Positions 24,001 through 57,642 of a stretch of 64,000 nucleotides of DNA are shown piece by piece. The notes beneath the pieces are model-generated. The model had not been told where the DNA came from, did not search any database, and saw only the letters and a list, made by a program, of their open reading frames with translations. The position numbers and the translations under genes were made by a program. Numbering within the stretch: position 1 is the first letter of the stretch; each line of letters begins with the position of its first letter. The stretch is from Branchiostoma belcheri (lineage: Eukaryota; Chordata; Leptocardii; Amphioxiformes; Branchiostomatidae): the NCBI RefSeq assembly GCF_001625305.1, contig NW_017803910.1, positions 1,273,409 through 1,337,408 of the forward strand. The letters are read 5' to 3'.

Positions 24001-25144
24001 TCTTAGTATAGTGAATAGATTAACTGTGTTCCAACATAACAAACATGTGGCTCTGGATTGTAGGCTATCCATACTGTAGTCTTTACAAGGTTTGGGTATC
24101 CATTTAGCACATATATATTAGGACATGGAGTTTGTTATGTTGGAACCCAGTTATTAAGCTATTTACTATGTAAACCACAGATGAGATTTCATTCTAATTC
24201 CATAGTTGAGAAAAGTTGGCCACTTTTGCATGAAATGGTTAGTAATGTTCCTGTGTCTAGTGTTGTACTTCGCTGGAAAAGTGGAAATCCATCTTTCCTC
24301 CTAAGTTTTGCTGGACAGATATGACACACTCAGTTTAGCGTCTGTTGTTCCCAGTCTTCCGAGGATTAGACGTGCTTGCACACTGATACTGAGGTTTGAT
24401 GGCAGCCTGCCATTTGCCTCTGTCCTGTGGGTTGATGTTATGTAAGTTTAGGTAAGGCCACGCCAATTTAATTTGTTGGTTCTCGGATTCGCCTCTTCAT
24501 TTTTTTCTGATTTGCAAAAAAAAAAAAAAAAGATCCTGGTTCTGAATCAACTCAAAATGCTCATATTTTGCCCCCAACAGTTGAGGAAATTCCTTTTCTT
24601 CCTAGTTGTTACAGTTTTTTCCATCTATCAAGGCAGTGGTTTGATTAAAAGTTCAAAATTTGTACTTTAAATTTTAACCCAGCCTTTTTTGTCAACTTCA
24701 TGGCTCATATTGTAGCATTTGGGGCTATAATAGGATGCCTAGACCTGTTTTTATTTTTATTTTTTTTCGCCCTGTCGCTTCATATTTTTCTGAAAAAATC
24801 CGAGAACCAACAAATTAAATTGGTATGGCCTAATAACAAGTTACAGTTATTACAAGATACACCAAGCTTTCTAATATTAATCCTGACTGAAACTCTGACC
24901 ACCAGACAAGGGGGGCAAGACTGACCACATCAAGCCTCCCATGGGACACATGCGCAACGCCAGTAACGTCAGCAACCTCAGCTTTGACCTTGACCCAGAG
25001 TTCGTGGCCAAGGCCAACCTGGTGACCGCCAACTGTAAGACTGAGGAGGACCTGGACGGTCTGGAGCAGGAGTTCGACCTGATGAAGTTGTTGCAGTCCA
25101 GCGTGAACTCTATTGAGAAAGACTGCTACCAGGGCTCCAAATAA
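16704..25144 (+). CDS. DOK-type adaptor with PH and IRS-type PTB domains
   Basis: Exons by eye: 16704-16766, 17331-17476, 18478-18608, 19684-19977, 20215 (or 20218)-20363, 20744-20838, 22006-22591, 22789-22833 and 24906-25144, all with compatible phases. Residues 8 to about 113 form a PH domain (GYLEMKLPQKKGTWQLKW; GPFGFYHKDPMQMAQWQKVF). Then come a proline-rich linker (PPLPPLP types), an IRS-type PTB domain (VLTWKLTTLRRFF... GPGVFQFFTAEGDELYSCI), a repetitive GPPGPR segment and a C-terminal part with NPVYGQ and CYQGSK. PH plus PTB is the DOK docking-protein architecture: membrane-recruited adaptors below receptor tyrosine kinases (family knowledge). Which vertebrate DOK is closest cannot be told. 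Intron 1 appears to be GC-AG. The frame cannot be read through the gap at 22330-22349. Two candidate microexons lie between the last two exons. Confidence 0.85.
17660..17712 (+). mobile_element. MITE fragment (GTTGGTTCTC family)
   Basis: The segment TTTAATTTGTTGGTTCTC and the following bases match one terminus of the element at 24456-24830. Only one end is present. Confidence 0.5.
18867..19119. mobile_element. hAT-like MITE, copy 1
   Basis: Termini AGCACGTCGGCAGAACGTAC and its complement, with a second inner inverted motif (CTGCGC...GCGCAG). It is flanked by the direct repeat GGGTATGCA (18858-18866 and 19120-19128), an 8-9 bp target duplication typical of hAT elements. It lies in DOK intron 3. 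A second copy is at 34433-34685 and a damaged one near 41330. Confidence 0.85.
19421..19603. repeat. Foldback repeat in DOK intron 3
   Basis: Two arms of about 68 bases, 19427-19493 and 19529-19596, are roughly 80% complementary (GATATGCCAGAGGAGTTGGT against its diverged complement). The adjacent CCTCTACCAGGCTTT also occurs at 58405-58420. Likely a MITE relic; no clear target duplication. Confidence 0.6.
20960..21880. mobile_element. Interspersed element in DOK intron 6 with TCTG microsatellite
   Basis: Begins ACCTTCGCC (20960) and has GGCGAAGGT near its right end (21847-21855), so the termini are inverted. Inside are (TG)n and (TCTG)n tracts at 21000-21048 and the related pair ACCCCCTAGCGGCTTG and GCCCCCTAGTGGCTTG. 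No coding potential seen. I recall similar CTTCGCC...(TG/TCTG)n sequences as dispersed repeats in marine invertebrates, but have not checked this. Confidence 0.55.
21885..21950 (-). mobile_element. SINE fragment
   Basis: GTGCCTTTCCCAAGGGCA followed by AAACCCAGG is the complement of the tRNA-derived SINE body and B-box region seen in full at 33851-34235. It ends about 55 bases before a DOK exon. Confidence 0.5.
22184..22349 (+). repeat. 24-base coding minisatellite and assembly gap in DOK
   Basis: Six tandem 24-base units encode the octapeptide GPPGPRQP with variations (22184-22327), interrupted by 20 N at 22330-22349. The reading frames on the two sides only agree if the gap length is a multiple of three, so 20 is a placeholder. 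Glycine spacing (3 then 5) does not make a collagen helix. The repeat probably caused the gap. Confidence 0.9.
22611..22662 (+). repeat. TCATA microsatellite
   Basis: About ten copies of the pentamer TCATA just inside the intron after the DOK exon that ends at 22591. Confidence 0.9.
23791..23810 (+). other. Candidate 20-base DOK microexon
   Basis: GATAGCAG precedes and GTAGGT follows a 20-base segment reading (G)GA AAA GAG CAA GAA AGT ACC. It accepts phase 1 and leaves phase 0, so it fits only together with the 22-base candidate at 23969. Confidence 0.4.
23969..23990 (+). other. Candidate 22-base DOK microexon
   Basis: A pyrimidine tract and TTTAG acceptor precede, and a perfect GTAAGT donor follows, a 22-base segment reading GGA AAG AAA ACT AAA AGA CAA A. 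Entry phase 0, exit phase 1, joining the last DOK exon in frame and adding a lysine-rich insert. Confidence 0.45.
24456..24830. mobile_element. PIF/Harbinger-type MITE with GTTGGTTCTCGG arms
   Basis: Terminal inverted repeats GGCCACGCCAATTTAATTTG... at the left and the complement of GGCCATACCAATTTAATTTG... at the right (about 34 bases, two or three mismatches), GGCC termini and TAA on both flanks, as expected for a 3-bp target duplication. The interior is poly-A/T rich. It lies in the last DOK intron. Related ends occur near 17660 and 28440. Confidence 0.8.
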
Positions 25145-26725
25145 CCACCTTCATAACTACTAATTCACATGATGTAAAGTACATTCTTTAGAGCTACAAA
25201 GATGTGTGTGATGATATAATTGACTTCATGAGACCATTTGTAGACAGTTTTTGATAGTAGGGAAGGAAAAAAATGAACTTTTGACCACCATTGAGAGAGA
25301 TTGCTACCAGGGCTCAAAATAACCACCTGTTACTGAGCTTTTTTATCTGCCGCCATGTTGGTGTCCCTATTTGCATGTCAGAAAATCACAGCTCAAGCAT
25401 TTTTGGACATTTAAAGAACATTTAAGTCTTTCTGACCTTGTTACATATATATATACAGCTCAAAGAGGAGAATATCAAAATCATACTGTCTAGTAGACAG
25501 AAACAACTTGCCACAAAAATGTGTGCACTTGAGCTACGATCCACTGAAACAGGGACTTCAACATGTCAGTGAGCCCCTACCTGCTTTGTTGATGTAAGAA
25601 TACTCATTTGCAGAGGACTGTGAGGAATGCAGGTAAACATACATACAATTTACTTAAAATTATGCGGGCGAAAAAAGGCTTAGATCTTGAATCACATGTA
25701 GCAGTGAAGAAAAGCGTATACATATATGGCTGGTAGCTTGCAGAGTATTTTGCAATCACATTCTTGTTGTCATGTACCTTTATAACACTATTTGATGAGA
25801 TGCATACATATACTCTAGTGCACATGATGTGAAGTACATTCTTTAGAGCTACAAAGCGTGTGTGATGATATAATTGACTTCATGAGACCATTTGTAGACA
25901 CCAGTTTTTGATAGTAGGAAAGGAAAAATATGACTTTTCTATGATAAATTGCAAGTAAGATTGCATGATCAGAGAACATTGCAGTTAACAGAAAACTTAT
26001 TTTAAGCCCTGGCTTTGTCAGCTAAACTTTCTACAAGTTGTAATGTTGGTCTACAAGATGTGGTATGTTGTGTTATATATAGGGAACAAAATGTAACTTT
26101 GCACAAATCAAAGAAGTTACTCTCTCTACCCATCGTAGTCGTACAAGTTTGTAGCAATGTTGTGTATGAACTTTTTCGTAAGAAGGAAGTATGTGACTGT
26201 TTTCCCAATGGAAAATCAGATAAGTTCAGGTTCAGTAATTGTTTCCCCAGTGTTACCACCATGCAAGGACAGTTCAATGAATATTTCAGATCAAGCACTT
26301 ATGGTTATATTGTAGAAGGCTGCAATTGCACTTGTATAATGAGATATTACAAATCTCTACAGCCCACCTGCCTTAAAATTTTCATTCCATAAAAAATGCT
26401 GTGTATGTGATTTGACAATTATACATGTAATAATAATTTTTCTGTATTTATAATAAGGTATTGGTCATTGGTGAGTTTAAGTGGTGTTTGAGAAACCAGC
26501 TACAAAAACAGATCTAACATTCTATGTCTATCAGTCATCATCATCTTTAGTACCACTTAGCTTGGTATGTATGATAGAAATATGATAAATCAGGTTGACT
26601 GGAAGTTGGGTGGATTACATATATTATCATATTGTTTTATAGTGTCATGTATGACACTGCAGTAGATTGTGCACAACTGTGATGTGCTTTACTTTTAGAT
26701 GCAGTTTTGTCATGAAATCAATAAA
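25145..26725 (+). other. DOK 3' untranslated region with internal duplications
   Basis: Non-coding sequence after the DOK stop, running to a canonical AATAAA at 26720-26725. A 39-base block containing the last codons is repeated at 25290-25328, and a segment of about 110 bases at 25166-25275 recurs at 25821-25933. Confidence 0.6.
25290..25328 (+). repeat. Duplicated DOK terminal-codon block
   Basis: The 39 bases 25112-25150, covering IEKDCYQGSK and the stop plus the following ACCACCT, recur here as IERDCYQGSK and stop. Differences are few (AAA/AGA, GAC/GAT, TCC/TCA), mostly synonymous. The copy lies in the 3' untranslated region. Confidence 0.85.
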
Positions 26726-27074
26726 GATTTCTCATACAATTTAATGAAAAGAGCCTTTTTATTGCCAAATACACTTACCTGCTACCTACACAATTTTAAA
26801 GCAAATACTTTATGAAAGTCTTAGGGTACTTAATCCCTGTACAGTCAAATTTTCCCCAAGTGACCACCTCTATAAGCCAGCCATCTGGCCATAACCACCA
26901 CTTTTTCTCAGTCCAGATTTTTCTCACCATAGATGTTTTTTTTTTTGGTTTTTATTGTCCAAACAGTACCCGTGCAGTCACAGCCTGTATACGGCTGAAT
27001 TGATGCAGGGTATCACATAATCAATACAAATCACAACAATTACAACAATCAAATAATACACATGATACACATAT

Positions 27075-27316
27075 TTGTCGCAAGGGTCTGTGCGGCTGCC
27101 ATTCGGCGCCACAAGGTGACCTCAATACGACCTTCCCCAACCGAAGTTAGGTACCCATTCACACCTGGGTGGAGTGAGGAACGTCGTGTAAAGTGCCTTT
27201 CCCAAGGGCACAACGTCGGGGCGCATGTTCAGACATGTACCGGGTACGACTCGGAATCAAACCCGGGTCTCCCGTTTCATAGTTGATTGCTCCATCCACT
27301 ACACCACCCGACGCCA
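27075..27316 (-). mobile_element. tRNA-derived SINE (minus strand)
   Basis: Read on the minus strand it starts GGCGTCGGGTGGTGTAGTGG (A-box like) and GGGTTTGATTCCGAG (B-box like), then the shared body TTGTGCCCTTGGGAAAGGCA and CTTTACACGACGTTCCTCAC. Same body as the copy at 33851-34235 with a different tRNA-like head. Confidence 0.75.
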
Positions 27317-28439
27317 CTACAATAGATGCACAGTGACCACATCAGTCATGTTGATTTAAAATCCCTCTGCTCCGGAGTCATCACCAAAAACTAATGTTGA
27401 ATGAACATTGCCAAAATTGAGACATTAAAATGTGGCTGCAAACACAAAAATGTCATCATCTCCACTTGGTTTTATTTGATCCCAACCTGCCATATATCTA
27501 GGTAGTAAACATAATCATTCATAAATTTTGAACCAAATACCTTCAGTGATTTCAATTTGGGGCTTTTTTTTCTTTACACTGACCTGCAATTCAGTACTTG
27601 GGGAAAAACTAGAAACCAACAGTTCTGTAGGTACAGTATGGACAATGTTTAATATAATGATGATTAACAAACTGGCGGATAGAACAGTTGTACATTAATA
27701 TGGTGACTACTATTATTACATGTATTTTTCAAAACAACATTGGGACATATTTGCAGCATTTGTTTCATGTGTTATGTAACATAATTCCACCCAGATCTCT
27801 ATGTGCCTGAATACACAGTATTCAACATGGGACCATATATATCAGTGATACAATATCATACTGGTACATGTACCTTTCTTACATGTAGCTATGACAATTT
27901 CACGTTTAAGATTATATGGTGCCCATAGATATACCCCCTTGTTTGTTGGTTTTACTACATCCATAATGATTTGTATAGACTTGTTACATGGTAATGATAT
28001 AGTCCATTGCTTTTCCATGAAATACAGTGTGCACTGTATTGTTCAATAGACCTTTTCAACCAAAAGAGAAAACATCTTTACATAAAGTCCTGACAATCCT
28101 TAATGTTTCTTACTCCTTCCTGATTATTTTCCAAACAAAATGACAACTTGTTATTATTCACTTGCCCCATGATCATAAAAATGTAATCCATGCAGTTTCT
28201 GTATATCAAGTGGAAAATAAGTATGGTAAATACTTGTTATATTTCTTTGTTGACTGTGACAAAAGTATTTGAGTAAAACAAAACAAAACAACACATCACA
28301 CAAAAACACAACACAACACAACACAAACGAGACCCCTACATTAAGACAACTCTAACTCTAGCCCTTACAAAAAATGTATAATGTCAAAACATAGGGGTGA
28401 CAGAAGATAGGATTATTCCCAAAAAATAACAGTTTAGGA

Positions 28440-28480
28440 CATACCAGTTTAATTTGCTGTTTCTCGGATTCTAGAAGAAA
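28440..28480 (+). mobile_element. MITE terminus fragment
   Basis: CCAGTTTAATTTGCTGTTTC then TCGGATT resembles the terminus of the 24456-24830 element (CCAATTTAATTTGTTGGTTC). Confidence 0.45.
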
Positions 28481-28787
28481 AACAAGTGACAGAAAGAAAA
28501 GAAAAAAACAGGTATCCCATGATAGCTACTGTAGGAGCCACGATGTCAACATACCAGAGTGGTTTATGATTCAAACAATGAATGTTTAAACCTCAATTCA
28601 AACCACATGGAGAAACTAAAGAAGTAAAACGAGAACAGAACAAGATGAAATGCATGTAACCCTTCAAGTGTCACAGGCCAATATTTCAGTCTAGTTCTGC
28701 TTGGCCCAAATCAGAGGGTTGAAGGATACACAGTCCTCCTTAGCATATTATCTTATTATTTTGTTATCTGCAATAGTTTGGTGCATT

Positions 28788-29246
28788 ATGAAGTAAGTTT
28801 AAACTGTAATGTCCAACACAACAAAAATTGGACTCACCCAAATTTTCGACTGTACAACTCCAGTCTTTTTCAAGGAATGAGCAATCCACCGCTTCCGTGA
28901 CGTCACGCAGATAACACACGTGACTCCGTGAGCAGTGGATCATAGGTTGCAGAAAGTCTGTGGCGCCCCCCGTCTCTGTTGAGGGATGGCTGTAAAGCCC
29001 TGATGTAGATGGCCTCTTTAATCCCTCGTGCAAAAAATTCCGGTTCTGTGTCCTATGATCCACTGCTCACGGAGTCACGTGTGTTATCTGCGTGACGTCA
29101 CGGAAGCGGTGGATTGCTCATTCCTTGAAAAAGACTGGAGTTGTACAGTCAAAAATTTGGGTGAGTCCAATTTTTGTTGTGTTGAACATTACAGTTTAAA
29201 CTTACATCATAATGACTTCTACCAACACAGATGAACTTTCAAGATA
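28788..29246 (-). mobile_element. Penelope-like element 3' fragment with inverted arms
   Basis: On the minus strand, 29031 to 28903 reads EAIYIRALQPSLNRDGG followed by a stop, the C-terminal GIY-YIG endonuclease signature I associate with Penelope-like retroelements. The last 163 bases (28784-28946) reappear inverted at 29052-29214, leaving a 105-base spacer. The insertion is bounded by the 13-base direct repeat AGTTTGGTGCATT at 28775-28787 and 29247-29259, a target-site duplication. So this is a 5'-truncated copy with an inverted partial repeat at its 5' side, an arrangement known for this class. Confidence 0.8.
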
Positions 29247-32025
29247 AGTTTGGTGCATTGTTATACTCTTACCAGAGGGATGAAGATTAATACATGTACC
29301 TAAGAATGGTCATTGCTAGCTACACCTTTACATTATATGCTTTCCACAATGCAGTCTTTCCTTGTATAGTTTTAACTTTGAGTGTATCAAGTATTATCTT
29401 TAACTAACCATTAACTAGTAAAATAGCAACATTAATTCTTAATATATACATGTAATCATCACATCAGTTCCTACGTCATATCTTAATTGTCTAATCTTAA
29501 AGAAGAAAAAATATATTTTTGAAGAAAAATTTGTCTAAACGTCCCCTCAAAAATAGCACCATTATGAGGGTATTTCCCTTTACTAACTTGATACTTTTCT
29601 ACTCTCCTGATGTAATATTGCCGCCACCCTAACAATGGTTAATATGCACTGTAAACTGTACGTTTTTTATGATACAGTGCCTGTGTAACAATTCTTAGAC
29701 TTCAGTGATACTTTAAACATCTTAACAGTCACAAAAACCGGTTCTGTGATGGGATGAAAGTTAATGTATGTCACACTTCTGTTGCAAACATCAAAATTAT
29801 TAACATAATAACACAGCAAATATCACTAACAATTTACATTCAGCAAGGTATAGGAGAATGCTGAAATGTTCATATTACATGTATCTTATTAAACCTTACC
29901 GGAGTGTAACCATTGTACCCCCATTTGAATTGCATTGAACGGTGCAATGTTCTCTAATTCTGTTCACTTTGAAAATAAACACATCTGTATGAAATGAGCA
30001 CCCTGATTATAGTACATGTATGTCAGTATGTATGCTCAGAATGTCCCTAATACTTTTCTACCCAAAGTATTCATTCTTGATTCTTCATCCTTCACTTTAC
30101 CATTCTTTACATCAAAAGTCTCTATTGTAGGATTTTGGATGATTATGGTGTCAAAAATAGAAATGTTGTCAAAAAACAAAAATCTGCCTATTCATATCTA
30201 TAAAAAAACAGCTTCTTCAATGTTTTTATTAGTCACATTCAAAGTGTGTATCTGTGGACTTAAGATGACCAGTATATTGTGCGTTGTCTAGTTTGTCACA
30301 ACATCACTAAGTCTTGTGTAATACATATGTGAATATCCCTGTTAGGAAATGTAGGTTCAACTTTAATACCGTGTAAAAAGATTCCAAATCATTCACTTTT
30401 TTTTCCATTCCGATCCTACAATAAGGACTTTTACGCCCTACGCACAGTCACTATTTCTAAGTACCTAACATTGTATCAGATCTGGACAATGTAGAGTGGC
30501 ATATCAAATATCACCACACCATTTCCTTCAAACCACAAGCCAAACCCAACGCTCTCTGAACAGCCAGAGCTGTGCTCAAACGCCCTCTAGTGTCTACTTC
30601 TGTAACTGCACCTCACCACAACCACTTCACCAGCTTCCTCTCTAACATTCTACTTTGAACTGCACCAAGCTCCCCATCTCTATGCTGTAGTAAGTTTCTG
30701 ATGACAGTATCCTTGAACTAAGCCAACTTGAATAAGCTTCTAGTAGAGTTGTACCATACTTAAACAGTCACATGATACTGACAAAAATATGAGCAGACCG
30801 GATCCACAATGCAAACTTTTAAATTGCATCAACATTACAAAGTATTAGTTCCAAAATGATCATTCTCAATAGGTTCAGTAAAAAATGAAAACGCTGTTTA
30901 CGTGACAATTTTCATTTTCCCGAAGGTTTACTGTATATAGCATAATCGTGGCACCACATTGAAGGTAAAGATAGTGTAATTTTACAGGTACATGCAAGAA
31001 CAGTGACATCATTTCTAATACAGGTACAGTAAATAAACTTTGTGAACAATCAGTAATGAAATCGTCATAGACCATCTTGAATTTCTGAACATTTTGGCAT
31101 ATGGAAAGTCTAACTTTTGTGACTGCATGATTTTACAACATTTTATTAAATTCTAATCATTTCATACTCCAATTGAACAAATTTACAGGTGTACAGATTG
31201 CAAGCAGGGATATTGCTTGTGATGTAAGTTACAAGCAGTGTCCCTAGTATAATTGAATGACTTAGCACAGCACCGATGGCAGTTTTAGCTTGAAAATACT
31301 GAATGGTGTTCTTATTCACACAATGTAAAGTTAACCTTCGTGCTACACTTTTCTACAACAGCTCTCAACTATTGGGAAATTTTGTAGCCTTATTGGCTCA
31401 TCAAATGTTGGGCAAAAATCCAACAGTTAGGATGCAATCTTTTATTCAGGGAAACTGTCAATTAATGAAATATTGATTGATACTTTGAAGTCCTTGTGCT
31501 ACAGGTATGATTGCATCAGTATGTACAATGGTATTCCTCCATGGACCAGTATTTTACACAATACAAATGTCTCCACTCGACGTGAACACTTCCTACAAAG
31601 TAACGACAGCTCAGCTTTCATACTAATAGCAAGTATGAAACCTCAGAACCCAAAATCATAAAAATGACAACAATGTGCATTATGCTGACCTATTCAGTCA
31701 CAATGTTCAGCAAATTTCTGTTTATTCCACACAGAAATCTCATAAAGAAAAGTTCAGGAATATTACACACACAGACAGCAGGCAAATTTACATTTGCCAG
31801 AAATAACAAACAAACAAAACAATACAACACACTCTGAACCACACTTGTATATTTGTATTGCCCTTTTTTTAACTTACAAGTTACTAATAATGCGATTCTC
31901 TGTGACATACATGTACATGTAGTATTACTCATACAAGGATATTCAAAACACACTTGTAATACAAGTCAAACAGTAGATTTATCATATGGTCAATGCTGGT
32001 TGTTTGTAAAGCAAGCCCTTTTGCT

Positions 32026-54766
<22,741 letters not shown>

Positions 54767-56200
54767 GCTCGGGGGTGAGTGCGTCCTGTCCCGAGAGATC
54801 TCCGGCTACCACGCGGTGACCGGGCGGCGAGCCCTTGTGAAACAGTATCCGGCGGCGCACGGGGCCACACACACTGAAAACCCGCTCCAAAACCGGCCGG
54901 TCTACACCTCTGCCCACGCCGCTACCAGACGACCCGCAAGCTTTCTGTCATGTAAATTTAAATCTCAAATCAAAATATGCAGGAATTTTGGTTCCTTTTT
55001 TCTAAACGGGCCCCCGCAATGCAGGATTCACAACTTAAACTCTTTGTTACAACAAAGTTTTTGAAGCATGTGTCAGGTTTAGACTGCTAGGACAGGCTTG
55101 CATATATTTCTGTTTTCTCTGGGGATCCCCAAATCGAATGTTTCCGCATTCCAGGTAAAATTTTGACGGCTTTCCCCGGTTGAACGGGCCGACCTGGAAC
55201 CGACCCAAAGCCCTGAACAGCTGATCCGAAAACTGCCCCGGTCACCACGTAATCACTGCGGCCTTGGACTCGGAAAAATTCCCATTCATAAAATCTCAGC
55301 AATGCATTCAGTCTTCATTCATTCATCACATGCATTTGTTGACATCCTCCCCGAACGGCCCCTTTCTGAAGTCCCAGAGCATGCTCCCGGCGAAGTCGAT
55401 CTTTTCCGGGGCAAAGAACGACAAAGAAGTCGCCAGACTTTCCCTCCAAAGTGCCCTGAATATACTTGCCAGGTCCCGCGACTGACGTCTGACGGCAGAC
55501 TTTGTCTTGCTTGTGCTGTGATCGGATCCCTTTGGCCGACTTGTGTCCTGAAAAAGTGAGTCAAATCAGAGAATCTGCGAAGAAAGAAGTCGGCATATCA
55601 AAGGCAATCCTTTCTTCGTAATGTAAACAGACATTTTGTAGTGTGACCGCTCACAAACTTCGCCTCACAGCGTCCTTAGGAGCCGCGAAAACTTAACAAA
55701 AACACTTTAAAGCAGTAGAACACACATTCAACTTACCGTAGAGCGCAAAACTTGCCACTTTTAACTCGCGCGCGATTTTTTTCAAATATTTTAAAGGTTT
55801 TCTTGTTGGCGCGAACGCTGTAGGTAGAGAGCTAATTATGACTTTGAAAAGCCCACGTGGATTTTTCTCTTGACCCCTGTCCGCCCTGATTGGCTGAGCC
55901 TAACACGTCAGATAATACGTATGATTTATGTCGCTAGGGGAGGTGTTTCCCGCCGAGCTAGAGGAACCGGAGTTTCCCTATAAACAAAAACATTGCTGCC
56001 GCCGGAATCCTGGTCACACACCTAACAACACCTAAAACTCCCGCGTGAGTGCCAGTGCGACAGAAAAGGGAACTTCAGACCGAGTAAGATTTGCGGGGGT
56101 GGTAGTTTACCCCAGACTCCACCCCTTTTATCGTCTGTAGTCTTTCCCGCCACCCCCGGTCTAGGGGTCAACGGTCACGCCTCAATTGGTACATATTGGT
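54767..56200 (-). promoter_or_regulatory. CDK4/6 5' region with CCAAT, E-box and E2F-like sites
   Basis: Upstream of the CDK4/6 start codon, GC-richer than the intron. Visible motifs: E-box CACGTG at 55854-55859, inverted CCAAT (GATTGG) at 55888-55893, and E2F-like TTTCCCGCC at 55946-55954 and 56143-56151. This combination is common in cell-cycle promoters. The transcription start is not known; the first 1 kb may be 5' untranslated region or a 5' intron. Confidence 0.45.
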
Positions 56201-57578
56201 ATGCAGCAACACAAAGACAACTTGTGATGCCCAACTTGTAGTTTATTAACTTCCTTGCAAGTATTGGTTCTGGGGGTTATTCGAACCATATGTACTTGTT
56301 AGAGTCTAATAGACACCGCGTGCGCTTTGCGGTCTAAACTGACTGCTTGCTTGCGAAACTTTTCGTGGGTTGTTCTTTGCGAAGCCCTCGGGCGGTGACC
56401 TCATTGTACTACACAAATATTGGAACATTCTTAACACCTGTGTGTTACAGTCCGACACTGTGTCGGCGGTATCGTGGTGACCAAGAGGGGCCACAGAAAT
56501 CAGGATGCAATTTATCAAGGGTTGTGTCGAGCTCTCGCCCCTCGGCGCTTTGATCAGGTTATGCGACTGACACATTTGCTTTGAATCAAGTCCAAAGTAA
56601 TGTGCCCAGAAATTTTGGGATCGTGTGTCCAGATGGTCTGACCGATAACGAACTCCTGCTGAAGTGTAGGTAACGGATGTTTTCTCTGACGTCCTGGGTG
56701 GCATGGTGGCCAGGGCCCCCACTAGCCACTAGCCAGGTCAACAGGTGAGGAGCATAGAACAATCATTCAATGTCAGGTAGCCTCAAACCCAGGCCTAGGA
56801 CAAGGACGCAGGGCTAGGGCACACAGACTATAATGCATTGTCAGGGCGGCAAAAAGAATATTCTGGATGAGGAAATCTGTCTGATACTCTACTCTACTGT
56901 ACAATATACTGACATTTCATTTCATTTACAAATGTACTGCAATTTCTTGTTATCATTTGATACTACTATGGCATGCAGCAACTCTAATGTCATATCTAGA
57001 TAAATGTCACAAAAAGGTTCCTCCTCCGACTTTGCATGGTACAAGGAACGACTTGAAGCACCTTGATTCCGATATACTGTTTTGATAAGGACTTGGGATG
57101 AACTTATCATCACTTGTATGGCAAACGTTCAAGGAAAACAAGCTCTTCCTTTTCTCAGTTGCAAGAAGGTTGCAAAAATACACTTTCGTAATCAAGTTTC
57201 CCTGATTTTTAAGTTTCGCCCTCTTTTTCACTGTGCGAAGTCTACTACTAGCTCATTCATGTTGCAATGTCTTTCAATCCTACGCGTTACGTGTGTCCTA
57301 AGTGTGACAAACTACTAGTATCACGGGCAATGAATCGAAATGATGGGCGGAGTGAGTCAGTCAGAAAGCTCGTAAAGTGAAAGTGTGTCGAAGATGGGGT
57401 GTGGTCACAGTAGGTGGTCGGCAGGGGGCGTTCTTAATTACAGCCCGAACCCGGGAAGACAGAATGGAGGGCGTGTCCGCAAGGGCTGGAACATGCGTCA
57501 GCCGCGTGGGCTTCATTGGGCTTACTCTTCAAGCAGAGGTTTGGGTTTTGGCTTATGCTTGGCAGGTTTTTAGCCTTA

Positions 57579-57642
57579 GGGGTTTCTTTTGCACTGGATT
57601 TTCCCCAACCAAAAAAAAAATCCAGTGCAAAAAAGAAACCCC
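57579..57642. repeat. Strong hairpin
   Basis: GGGGTTTCTTTTGCACTGGA... is followed after a short A/C loop by ...TCCAGTGCAAAAAAGAAACC, giving a near-perfect stem of about 24 pairs. Weaker complementarity extends outward (57550 to 57690: TTGGC/GCCAA, AGCCTTAG/CTAAG..). Probably a MITE; a hairpin RNA is possible. Confidence 0.7.

Larger units (their letters stand above)
26726..32025. other. Convergent spacer between DOK and CDK4/6
   Basis: No protein-coding exon recognised. It contains a minus-strand SINE (27075-27316), an A/C-rich tract (28275-28330), a MITE fragment (28440-28480) and the Penelope-like fragment (28788-29246). The part near 31.1-32.0 kb is probably the CDK4/6 3' untranslated region (minus strand), with candidate AATAAA complements at 31441-31446 and 31721-31726. 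Confidence 0.5.

Noticed and set aside
28764-29234. Two related ORFs with HCSRSHVCYLRDVTEAVDCS on opposite strands
   Set aside because: They read the inverted arms of the Penelope-like fragment in the wrong frame. The meaningful frame is the endonuclease end on the minus strand.
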